Positions 10,005-18,801 of a DNA stretch of 48,595 nt are shown piece by piece. The notes under the pieces were generated by a model. That model saw only the letters and a program-made list of their open reading frames with translations. It did no database searches and was not told where the DNA came from. Every line of letters starts with the position of its first letter. The first letter of the stretch is position 1. A program made the position numbers and the translations under genes. This DNA is from Mycoplasmatota bacterium (GTDB lineage: Bacteria; Bacillota_I; Bacilli_A; Izemoplasmatales; Izemoplasmataceae): NCBI GenBank assembly GCA_030600605.1, contig JAUVLT010000005.1, positions 1-48,595 on the forward strand, in the 5' to 3' direction.

Positions 10005-11288
10005 ATGTTTGTAGATTTGGTAAAAATAAAAGTGAAATCAGGACAAGGCGGAAATGGTATTGTTGCTTTCCGTCGCGAAAAGTATGTTCCGATGGGAGGA
10101 CCAGCTGGTGGCGACGGTGGAAAAGGTGGAAGCATTGTTTTTGAGGGTCATGAAGGTCTTTCGACTTTAGTTGATTTAAGATATAACAAAATAATTGAAG
10201 CTGATTCAGGTGAAAATGGGAAACCTAAAAAGATGGATGGAGCTAACGGAAAAGATAAAATTGTAAAAGTACCTATAGGAACAACCATTTATGATGAAGT
10301 AACAAATAAAGTTTATGGAGATATCACTACCCATAAACAACAAGTTGTTGTTTGTATGGGTGGGCGTGGTGGACGCGGTAATGTTAAGTTTGCAACTTCA
10401 CGTAATACAGCTCCAGAAATATCTGAAAAAGGGGAACCAGGTATCACTAAGAGCGTTCGTATTGAACTTAAAGTACTAGCTGATGTTGGTCTTGTGGGAC
10501 TACCTAGTGTTGGTAAATCGACTATTATTAGTATAGTTTCGAACTCGAAACCTAAAATAGCGAGTTACCATTTTACAACATTAGTTCCTAATTTAGGGGT
10601 TGTCAAAGTTGAAGAAGGTCGTAGTTTTGTAATGGCTGACTTACCAGGTTTAATTGAAGGAGCTAGTTTAGGCCAAGGGCTTGGTCTTCAGTTTTTAAGA
10701 CACATTGAAAGAACAAAAGTAATCTTACATGTTCTTGATATGTCAGGAAGTGAGGGGAGAGATCCTTTCGAAGACTACACTGTGATAAATAAAGAACTTA
10801 AAACATATCGATACAATTTACTAGCTAGACCACAAATAATTGTAGCTAATAAAATGGATTTACCAGGTGCAAAAGACAATCTTGAATTATTTAAAACTCA
10901 ACTTAAAGAGGATTATGAAATCATTCCAATAAGTGCCGCAACGAAATATAACATTCAAGAATTGATATACAAAACAGCCAACTTATTAGATAAAACTGAT
11001 AGCTTTGAAATGTATGATGAAGCAGATTATGAAGAGGTTGTTGAATATACATATACGAAAGAAGAAATTCTATTTGAAATTAAACTGGGTGACGATGGTG
11101 TATATGATGTCACTGGATCACGACTTAAGAAAATCTTCTTAATGACAGATTTTACTAAAGATCAATCAGTTAAAAGATTTGCACGTATTTTAAGAAGTCT
11201 TGGAATAGATAAAGAATTAAGAGATAAAGGTGTTAAGAATGGTGACACTGTTCGAATATTTGAATTTGAATTTGAATTTATTGACTAG
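10005..11288 (+). CDS. obg: Obg GTPase
   Basis: MFVDLVKIKVKSGQGGNGIVAFRREKYVPMGGPAGGDGGKGG, GLPSVGKSTI, DLPGLIEGA, OCT C-terminus VRIFEFEFEFID. Confidence 0.98.
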   Translation: MFVDLVKIKVKSGQGGNGIVAFRREKYVPMGGPAGGDGGKGGSIVFEGHEGLSTLVDLRYNKIIEADSGENGKPKKMDGANGKDKIVKVPIGTTIYDEVTNKVYGDITTHKQQVVVCMGGRGGRGNVKFATSRNTAPEISEKGEPGITKSVRIELKVLADVGLVGLPSVGKSTIISIVSNSKPKIASYHFTTLVPNLGVVKVEEGRSFVMADLPGLIEGASLGQGLGLQFLRHIERTKVILHVLDMSGSEGRDPFEDYTVINKELKTYRYNLLARPQIIVANKMDLPGAKDNLELFKTQLKEDYEIIPISAATKYNIQELIYKTANLLDKTDSFEMYDEADYEEVVEYTYTKEEILFEIKLGDDGVYDVTGSRLKKIFLMTDFTKDQSVKRFARILRSLGIDKELRDKGVKNGDTVRIFEFEFEFID

Positions 11289-11289
11289 T

Positions 11290-11316
11290 AAAAACGACAG
11301 ACTATCTGTCGTTTTT
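11290..11316 (+). terminator. Intrinsic terminator after obg
   Basis: AAAAACGACAGACTATCTGTCGTTTTT. Confidence 0.85.
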
Positions 11317-11367
11317 CTAATTGTTGTGATATAATCAAGTAAACAAATCTGTTTAGAGGGAGATAAT

Positions 11368-11706
11368 ATGAAAAAACGATTAAGCTTATTTAATGTTTCA
11401 TTGTTCAGTGTTTTTGTTATCTTCTTAATAAGACAGATTTTTAATTTGTCTAGAATTAGTAGAATCGTATCAAGTAATTCTGGAGCATCTGGTATTGCTT
11501 TCTTAGTAATAACAATTGCCTTAGGATTTACGGCAATATATCTGCTTTATTACCTACCTATCTTATTTATATTAAAGATAGTCATCTTAATTAATTATAA
11601 TTTCAAAGAAATCCCTAACCTAAAAATTACAACTATAACATATATGTACAAAGAACAATTTTTTAATAGAGTTAATTATCATAAGTTAAGAGTGTATAGA
11701 TGTTAA
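11368..11706 (+). CDS. Small membrane protein of unknown function
   Basis: 112-aa ORF with hydrophobic segments and upstream AGAGGGAG. Confidence 0.55.
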   Translation: MKKRLSLFNVSLFSVFVIFLIRQIFNLSRISRIVSSNSGASGIAFLVITIALGFTAIYLLYYLPILFILKIVILINYNFKEIPNLKITTITYMYKEQFFNRVNYHKLRVYRC

Positions 11707-11750
11707 TTTCATAGTTTTTATTACAAAAAAACTATGAAAGGAAGAAATAG

Positions 11751-13208
11751 ATGAAAAAAATATATTATATATCAATAGCAATTTTGTTTGTTATCTTTTT
11801 AATTGCAATTTTTTTACCATTTTATAAGCCTTTATACTTTTTCACAAAACACATTAGCTTATTCTTATTAGTATCATTAATCTTTTTTGGAATACTAAAA
11901 CGGTTTTATAATCAATTAGAAACTAAGTTGGACTCAAAAAAGTATATCTTAAAATCTTTAACAGTAATAACTTTTGGGCTTCTAATCTTTGTCTTTAGCG
12001 AAGTTCAAATGGCTTATATTAATACATTTGAGACTCCTGCTATTAGTGGATGCACATATTATGATTCCCATGGGAATCTGATTTATGATACAATTTTACC
12101 AATGAATTGTGGTGAAATAGAAGTTATTATTAACACACCTTATAGACTGGAAATAACAGTTATAGAAAGAATGTCAAATGAATATAGAGTAGGAGAAAGT
12201 GATTTAACAGAAATGTATCCCATTTGGGGAGATTCTTTTTCAGGAGTTAAGAAAACTGATATAACAGTAACTTATGATTCTAAAGGTAGAATAATCACAG
12301 CTTCATTGTTGTCTTCAACTAACTATGAAATTATTGATAATGAATCAGTATATTCTTATAACCCATACATTTATTACAATAGTTTTAAGAGGATAGTAAT
12401 TAATGAATACTATGAAGATTCATTTAAATCAACTCAGAAGGTCTACGTTCTTGAAGATATCGTCGGAAATTGGTCGCAGTTAGATGAAGTTACACATTAT
12501 GATTTTAGCGAAGATGAAGGCGTTATTGAGATACTTAGATCAGATATATCTGGTTCAGTTGGCAATACTGACTTCTTCACAGTAACAAAAGAAACTATTA
12601 CTCAAGGAGTTAGTAATACTGAAGAAATAGCTGTTGGACATATAGAAGATAGCACAGGAGAATATTCAAAAGAAATATCTTATAAGGTTCTTGTTGATCA
12701 AATTCAATATCCAGCAGGTTCTGTGCATAAACATTACCTAGGTGAGAATTCATTCAAAGAAACGCTTGAAATAGAGGAATTTGATATTTACTACGCTGTT
12801 GAATTTGAGGATTATGGAAAAATAAATAACTTACATAAAGCAAAAACACTAGAACTAGTTGATCAAGATATTCTTTATACTGCTAAAAATAGTTATTCTC
12901 TAACAGAAAATCGTATTTACACAGATATTGAAGGAAACGCACTAGGTATTATTGAATTTACTGAATTTGGATATAGAGTAGCATACTACAATGTTGAAGA
13001 ACATGGTGGAATACTTTTTGAGATTGACATGGATGTGCGATGGAAAATCTTTGAACTAACAACAGGTAATTATTTAGGTGGTAAATATAACCTTTATAGA
13101 ATTTTCGATTATAAAGAAGATCTAATAGGGGTCTATATTACGTGGTATTTTGTGCAAGATGATAACCCATTAATTTCAGTATTCTATGATGATGAAAACG
13201 ATGAATAA
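11751..13208 (+). CDS. Membrane-anchored protein of unknown function
   Basis: Three N-terminal hydrophobic segments, then ~380-aa predicted extracytoplasmic region; AAAGGAAG ribosome-binding site. Confidence 0.7.
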   Translation: MKKIYYISIAILFVIFLIAIFLPFYKPLYFFTKHISLFLLVSLIFFGILKRFYNQLETKLDSKKYILKSLTVITFGLLIFVFSEVQMAYINTFETPAISGCTYYDSHGNLIYDTILPMNCGEIEVIINTPYRLEITVIERMSNEYRVGESDLTEMYPIWGDSFSGVKKTDITVTYDSKGRIITASLLSSTNYEIIDNESVYSYNPYIYYNSFKRIVINEYYEDSFKSTQKVYVLEDIVGNWSQLDEVTHYDFSEDEGVIEILRSDISGSVGNTDFFTVTKETITQGVSNTEEIAVGHIEDSTGEYSKEISYKVLVDQIQYPAGSVHKHYLGENSFKETLEIEEFDIYYAVEFEDYGKINNLHKAKTLELVDQDILYTAKNSYSLTENRIYTDIEGNALGIIEFTEFGYRVAYYNVEEHGGILFEIDMDVRWKIFELTTGNYLGGKYNLYRIFDYKEDLIGVYITWYFVQDDNPLISVFYDDENDE

Positions 13209-13344
13209 ACTACTAATAATACTTATCACTATAATGGCATTTACGTTATCTTCATGTACATAAGAACCAATTGAAGTTATTGAATCGTATACAGGAAGTG
13301 ACGAAATTCTTGAATTTATAATTAATTACTTTTTGATAGATTAA
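13201..13344 (+). pseudogene. Small lipoprotein gene interrupted by a stop immediately after the lipobox
   Basis: MNKLLIILITIMAFTLSSCT*EPIEVIESYTGSDEILEFIINYFLID*; ATG overlaps the end of the 11751 CDS, in-frame TAA at 13261-13263. Confidence 0.55.
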
Positions 13345-13376
13345 GATTTTCTTGTTTGTATTTACTGATTAACCTT

Positions 13377-13406
13377 AAAGCAGGCTACGGTTAGCCTGCT
13401 TTTTTA
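13377..13406 (+). terminator. Intrinsic terminator
   Basis: AAAGCAGGCTACGGTTAGCCTGCTTTTTT. Confidence 0.88.
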
Positions 13407-13484
13407 CATGGTTCGCAACACGAACTTATTTATCAATAACATATAAATAGTTTTATGATATAATAAAACATGGAGTGTGATAAT

Positions 13485-14042
13485 ATGTATAGTTACTTAA
13501 ACGGGACAATTACGGAAATAAAACCAAACAAGATTACAGTTGATGTGAACAATGTTGGATATGAAGTAATAACCCCAAATCCATATGATTTTAAAATAGA
13601 TGAACAAATAAAAGTATTCATTCATCATTATGTTAGAGAGGATGCTATCCACTTATATGGATTTAAGTCTTTTGATGAAAAAGGGTTATTCATTAAACTC
13701 TTAAGTGTTAAAGGAATTGGGCCTAAAAGTGCAATAGCCATTTTAGCAAGTGGGAATGTTGACGATGTTGTTGGAGCAATTGAAATAGGTGACGCAAAGT
13801 TTTTAAGTAAGTTCCCAGGAATTGGACCTAAATCAAGTCAACAAATTATATTAGATTTAAAAGGAAAAATTGATCTTACTGAAGAAGCTCGCGCTTTATC
13901 TACTAATGTTTCTGAAGTTGAAGAAGCATTAAATTCTTTAGGATATAAAACAAAAGAAATAAAAAGAGCAGTTAAGGGCTTAGATGGATCTAAGCCAACT
14001 AATATTTTATTAAAAGAAGCTTTAGCACAAATGTTGAAATAA
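13485..14042 (+). CDS. ruvA: Holliday junction helicase subunit RuvA
   Basis: MYSYLNGTITEIKPNKITVDVNNVGYEV, VKGIGPKSAIAIL, FPGIGPKSSQQIILDLKGK; start moved to 13485. Confidence 0.96.
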   Translation: MYSYLNGTITEIKPNKITVDVNNVGYEVITPNPYDFKIDEQIKVFIHHYVREDAIHLYGFKSFDEKGLFIKLLSVKGIGPKSAIAILASGNVDDVVGAIEIGDAKFLSKFPGIGPKSSQQIILDLKGKIDLTEEARALSTNVSEVEEALNSLGYKTKEIKRAVKGLDGSKPTNILLKEALAQMLK

Positions 14043-14057
14043 AAGAGGAGAATTATA

Positions 14058-14432
14058 ATGTTCAAAAAAATAATATTATTAGTTAGAATAATACTTCCAT
14101 TTATTGTAAATACATTTTTGTACTTTGTGATTATGGAATCAAATAGAGATTCAGAATATGCTTTAATTGATACATTGTTTTATTTAGGGATAATTAATAT
14201 TATTATTGGGCTTGCAGCTTTATTTGTTATTCGACGAACTACTGGAATAGTTACTAGTGGTAATCAATCTGTTTTTAATTTAGCTGCTGCAGATCAAAAA
14301 ATAAAGGATTATCATCGGGGAGAAAGAAAAAGTTTACCTACATATTCATTGATAGATAAATATTTAAAGCTTATATATATCATTTTGGGTGTTCTATTCT
14401 GTATTGCTGCAATGATTGTATATCTAAAATAA
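14058..14432 (+). CDS. Small membrane protein of unknown function
   Basis: 124 aa with 3 hydrophobic segments, AGAGGAG ribosome-binding site. Confidence 0.6.
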   Translation: MFKKIILLVRIILPFIVNTFLYFVIMESNRDSEYALIDTLFYLGIINIIIGLAALFVIRRTTGIVTSGNQSVFNLAAADQKIKDYHRGERKSLPTYSLIDKYLKLIYIILGVLFCIAAMIVYLK

Positions 14433-14461
14433 AAGAAACGATTCGATCGTTTCTTTTTTTC
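14433..14461. terminator. Terminator between convergent genes at the strand switch
   Basis: AAAAGAAACGATTCGATCGTTTCTTTTTTT. Confidence 0.85.
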
Positions 14462-14483
14462 ACTTTTGGAATAGTTGATAATA

Positions 14484-15461
14484 TTATAACTTAAATAAGT
14501 CTATTATTTGTTCATGAGAATAATTATTACTTATAGCTAGCATAAGAAGTATTCTAGCCTTTTGTCCGTTATAATTTCCACCAAGAATACATCCTATATT
14601 AGTAAGATCTCTTCCCCCACCTTTATAAGCGTAAGTATCAAGTACTCTACCTGAGTAGCATCTTGATACAATAACGATATGAATTCCTTTAGAAATGGCT
14701 TTATTAATAGAATCTAACATCATTGGAGGAACGTTTCCTCTACCGAGAGCTTCAAGCACAATACCTTTTGCTCCTTTAGACATTAAATAATCAATAAAAT
14801 GACCATCCATTCCAGCGTATACTTTAAATAAGTAAGTATCATCATTAATTATATTATTAAAATCGTAATTATCCTTATGAGTAATGTCACGATAATAAAT
14901 AACTTCACCCTGATCAATTATACCAAGTGGACCAAATTCAATGCTTTTAAATGTATCTAAGCTCATTGTATGAGTTTTTGTTACTTCTAGAGCACTATTT
15001 ATAGTATCGTTCATTACAACGAGTACACCTTTATCTAATGAGTTAGGAGACATACAAACTTTTATACTAGAAACTAAGTTAGTGAGTCCATCATATCCTA
15101 GTTCACTGGCATTTTTCATAGATCCAGTTAAAACAACTGGCTTATTTGATTTAATTACTGCGTTTAAATAAAAAGCAGTTTCTTCAAGTACATCAGTCCC
15201 GTGAATCACAACAGCCCCAGCAATATGATCTTCGAGTAGAAAATTATTAATTAAATTTCCAATCTCCATCATATCTTTTGGAGTAATTGACGGGGATGGT
15301 TTTCTAGAAAACTCATGAACAAGCAAATTATCAAATTCATCAATTCCACTAAGCGCAGAAATTATTTCATTTGGAGATAAACTTGGAATTGCTCCATGCA
15401 AATTTGCGTCATCTTTCATTGCGATTGTACCACCAGTAAAAATAAGTGCAACTTTACTCAT
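14484..15461 (-). CDS. ansA: L-asparaginase
   Basis: IFTGGTIAM, VIHGTDVLEETAFYLN, KPVVLTGSMKNASELGYDG. Confidence 0.93.
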   Translation of the reverse strand: MSKVALIFTGGTIAMKDDANLHGAIPSLSPNEIISALSGIDEFDNLLVHEFSRKPSPSITPKDMMEIGNLINNFLLEDHIAGAVVIHGTDVLEETAFYLNAVIKSNKPVVLTGSMKNASELGYDGLTNLVSSIKVCMSPNSLDKGVLVVMNDTINSALEVTKTHTMSLDTFKSIEFGPLGIIDQGEVIYYRDITHKDNYDFNNIINDDTYLFKVYAGMDGHFIDYLMSKGAKGIVLEALGRGNVPPMMLDSINKAISKGIHIVIVSRCYSGRVLDTYAYKGGGRDLTNIGCILGGNYNGQKARILLMLAISNNYSHEQIIDLFKL

Positions 15462-16120
15462 TAAATCACCTCGTAAATATCATAACATATGAGGATTATA
15501 TTATATATACAAATCACTAGAAAAAAATAATGATAAAAATTAAGAAAAAATGAATAGATTTTCTAAAATATTATGAAAATATGCGAAACTTCTAATTGGA
15601 AATGAAGTTTTGAATGCCTTAGCATTATGCATATCGATTTGAAATTGGCCATTGGCTATTTTTGAAAAAAATGAAAAACAAAAAAAGAGACAAAAAAGCA
15701 TGAAATGTCACATATTTTGAAAAACAGTGAAAAATTGTTAAAAATGATAATGCGAAAAAACAAGTATTTATTTGTGTAAAAAAAAGAGAGAAGAATAAAG
15801 GATAAATCGAGAGAGAAATAGAAGTTAAAATATAAGGGACTTTTTAGCTTAGATTTGGAGTGACATATAACCTAATAAAGTAAATCAAAATTCGATTGAA
15901 ATATGAGGCTTAAAAAGAAGGTAATCCTGTTAACATATTATTGATCCTAAATCAAAAAATATATTATCAAAAAATGGTGTTTTTTAAAATACAAAAAATG
16001 ATGATAATTTAATCTTAACAAAAACAGCGATATTAATGTTTTTGCAATTTTATTTATTGTTACTATTTAATTTGATTTTAGAGATAAGGGGAAGAGAGGC
16101 TGATAGAAGCGACGATTAAG

Positions 16121-16138
16121 TTTTCCACACTATCCACA
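16121..16138 (+). promoter_or_regulatory. Two abutting DnaA-box-like 9-mers
   Basis: TTTTCCACA (16121-16129) and CTATCCACA (16130-16138), each one mismatch from TTATCCACA. Confidence 0.4.
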
Positions 16139-16144
16139 CAGTTA

Positions 16145-16160
16145 ACTAAAGTACTTTAGT
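16145..16160. repeat. Perfect 16-bp palindrome next to dif
   Basis: ACTAAAGTACTTTAGT equals its own reverse complement. Confidence 0.85.
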
Positions 16161-16176
16161 GTTGCTAATACATATA

Positions 16177-16204
16177 AGTTAACATAATATATATTATAGG
16201 AAGT
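16177..16204 (-). other. dif: dif site (XerC/XerD chromosome dimer resolution site)
   Basis: AGTTAACATAATATATATTATAGGAAGT; reverse complement ACTTCCTATAATATATATTATGTTAACT differs at 2 of 28 positions from B. subtilis dif as I recall it (ACTTCCTAGAATATATATTATGTAAACT); 11-6-11 architecture. Confidence 0.93.
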
Positions 16205-16470
16205 CATTTGAATTCAAGCAAAACACCTTCTTTTGATTAACAATATAATTAAAAGCCTCTCTTTATAGTAATTTTATACTAACTTCTCTCATATTTGTAT
16301 TGGTTAACATATTCATTTAGTTTCAATGACTATGTTATTTCTTTGATACTTCTGTTTTTAAAATAAGTGGATAATTGAACTACAAATTTCAAATGTGTTG
16401 TGTCTTTATTTAAAGTGAGTGTCAATATTACCCCAATATAGTATTGTCGATTAGAGGGCAAATTAGGCAT

Positions 16471-16502
16471 AAAAAAAGGGGTACCAATATCACCCTTTTT
16501 TA
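16471..16502 (-). terminator. Terminator of the nadA-nadB-PHP operon
   Basis: GGGTGATATTGGTACCCC followed by T-run on the - strand. Confidence 0.75.
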
Positions 16503-17291
16503 CTTCTTTTTTAGTTCTAAATATTCGACATTATTTAGACCCATTTTTAGGTATACTTCTTCTGCTTCTTTTACGGTATCATTGTATAGAAATTCGGGAG
16601 AATGACAATCGCTGCTAAAAATTGTTTTGCAATTGTATTCTTTAACAATTTTCCAAAATTCTAGTCTGGGGTAGTTTGGAAAAAAACCTTTTTCTGTATT
16701 TTTTCCACCTCTTCTATATCCATTTGCATTATATTCGAGGATGATATTGTGTTTTTTTGCTGATTTACAAATTCGATGGGCAACACTCACCGCATATTTA
16801 TCAAATTTGGGGTAATTATTCATGTATAAATCGGGATGTGCTATGATATCGAAGTATCCAGATTCTATTGCATCTTCTAAATATGATGCATAGCGATTTA
16901 TTTGTTCAACTGTTTTCAGGTTAAATCCACTTATTAGATCATCCATTCTCTTTGTCATTGATATATAATGCTGTCCATGAATCAAATAATCTAGTTTTTC
17001 GCGTAAAAATTCGTAATATTCTTCATGGTCGTAGAAATATTCTACTTCAATTCCTTTTAAGATTTTGATTTTGCCTGCATACTTACGCTGTGCATCTTCA
17101 ATATCTTCTAGATAGAATGGAAAATCACTAGGTTTCATTCTCACTCCTTGATCATTTACTCTAGTGTTTGGGGCGTGATCACTCATTCCTAGTACTTCTA
17201 AGCCGATTTTAATGGCTTCTTTTACATAATCTTCTGTTTTACCTGTGGCGTGGTTGCACAAGTAATGATGTGTATGGTAGTTTGTCTTCAT
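16500..17291 (-). CDS. PHP-domain histidinol-phosphatase-type phosphoesterase
   Basis: NYHTHHYLCNHATG, MSDHAPN, IIAHPDL, IFSSDCHSPEF metal-binding motifs. Confidence 0.88.
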   Translation of the reverse strand: MKTNYHTHHYLCNHATGKTEDYVKEAIKIGLEVLGMSDHAPNTRVNDQGVRMKPSDFPFYLEDIEDAQRKYAGKIKILKGIEVEYFYDHEEYYEFLREKLDYLIHGQHYISMTKRMDDLISGFNLKTVEQINRYASYLEDAIESGYFDIIAHPDLYMNNYPKFDKYAVSVAHRICKSAKKHNIILEYNANGYRRGGKNTEKGFFPNYPRLEFWKIVKEYNCKTIFSSDCHSPEFLYNDTVKEAEEVYLKMGLNNVEYLELKKK

Positions 17292-17293
17292 AT

Positions 17294-18793
17294 TTAGTTA
17301 ATTCGGTAGTGACACCCGATACTTTCCTTTCTATTCAGTGCAGAATCAATAATAATTAACGCTGTTTGGACCATATTAAGGGCTTCATAGTAAGCTTTTG
17401 AATTATTTGGATACTTGTTTAAGTTCTTTTTCATTTTTAAAACAATTTTTTTGGCAAACAATAATCCTTCTTTTGTACGTACTATACCAACATATTCATC
17501 CATTGTTGTTCCTAGTTTCTTTTTTATTGGCTTATAATTATATTTATAACTATGATATTGTTCAATATGACCTTCAAAATCAATTTTATGTGATTTTTTA
17601 TTATTTATATCATTTGCAATGCGATTTCCAAATACAATACATTCTAAAAGTGAATTAGAGGCTAATCTATTGGCTCCATGAACTCCGTTTGATGCGCATT
17701 CTCCATTAGCATATAGAGAATTCATACTAGTTTGGCCATTTAAATCTACTTTAATCCCTCCAATATTAAAATGTTGAACGGGAGATACAGGAATTAAGTC
17801 TTTTCCCATAACAATGTTTTCAGTTTTTAAATGATTATAGATTGTTGGGAAGCGGTTTTTAAGGTATTTTTCACCTAAATGGCGAGTATCTAAATAAACA
17901 TGGTCTGTCCATGTATCATACATTTCACGATAAATTGCTTGAGAAACGGTGTCTCGTGGTGCTAATTCAAGTAAAGGTGAATACTTTTTCATAAATCTTT
18001 CACCTTCAGAATTAAGTAAATATGCGCCTTCACCTCTGATAGCTTCAGAAATTAAGAATTTAAAACGGCTTTTAGAAAATTCATTATGAAAAGCAGTTGG
18101 ATGAAACTGAATAAATTCTAATCCTTCGAGTTTTATATTGGCTCTATATGCCATTCCGATACCATCTGATGTTGCAATTGCAGAATTTGTTGTTGATCCA
18201 TATATATTTCCAATACCACCGGTTGCTAAAATAGTATTTTGAGCAATAAATTCAATTGTTTCAGTACCGTTGTTCAAACAACTTACCCCAAAACAAGAAT
18301 TATCACGATGTAATAGCTCTAAAGCCATCATGTTTTCATGAATGTGAATGTTTTCTCTTGTAAAACATTCTTTTTTTAAAGCTTTCATAATATCTTTTCC
18401 AGTTGAATCTCCACCTATGTGTAAAATTCTTCTTGTACTATGACCTCCCTCTTTAGTTAAGAGGATTTCTCCATATTCATCACGGTCAAAATCAACCTTG
18501 AAATTCATTAATTTGTTAATATTTTCACTTGCTTCAGTAACTAATACCTTTACGGCTTCTTTATTATTCAAAAAGCTACCTGCTTTTAAGGTATCATCAA
18601 TATGAGCATCAATATTTTCTTGAATAAAATCGAGTTCACCGGCTATTCCACCTTGAGCTAGGTTACTATTTGTTACAATTAGTGATTCTTTTACAATAAT
18701 ATCGACTCTTTTTTGAGAATCGATATTTAAAGCAGTATAAATACCGGCAAGTCCTGCCCCAATAATTATGACATCTGTTTTAATTTGTTTCAT
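17294..18793 (-). CDS. nadB: L-aspartate oxidase
   Basis: DVIIIGAGLAGIYTAL, NLAQGGIAG, GLEFIQFHPTAF, NGVHGANRLASNSLLECIVFG. Confidence 0.95.
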   Translation of the reverse strand: MKQIKTDVIIIGAGLAGIYTALNIDSQKRVDIIVKESLIVTNSNLAQGGIAGELDFIQENIDAHIDDTLKAGSFLNNKEAVKVLVTEASENINKLMNFKVDFDRDEYGEILLTKEGGHSTRRILHIGGDSTGKDIMKALKKECFTRENIHIHENMMALELLHRDNSCFGVSCLNNGTETIEFIAQNTILATGGIGNIYGSTTNSAIATSDGIGMAYRANIKLEGLEFIQFHPTAFHNEFSKSRFKFLISEAIRGEGAYLLNSEGERFMKKYSPLLELAPRDTVSQAIYREMYDTWTDHVYLDTRHLGEKYLKNRFPTIYNHLKTENIVMGKDLIPVSPVQHFNIGGIKVDLNGQTSMNSLYANGECASNGVHGANRLASNSLLECIVFGNRIANDINNKKSHKIDFEGHIEQYHSYKYNYKPIKKKLGTTMDEYVGIVRTKEGLLFAKKIVLKMKKNLNKYPNNSKAYYEALNMVQTALIIIDSALNRKESIGCHYRIN

Positions 18794-18801
18794 ATTACCA
18801 C

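Noticed and set aside
11260-11283. GAATTT hexamer repeat at the end of obg as a possible phase-variable repeat
   Set aside because: It encodes FEFEFEFID, the usual conserved C-terminus of Firmicutes Obg (B. subtilis ends EFEFEFID as I recall), so the repeat follows from the protein sequence.
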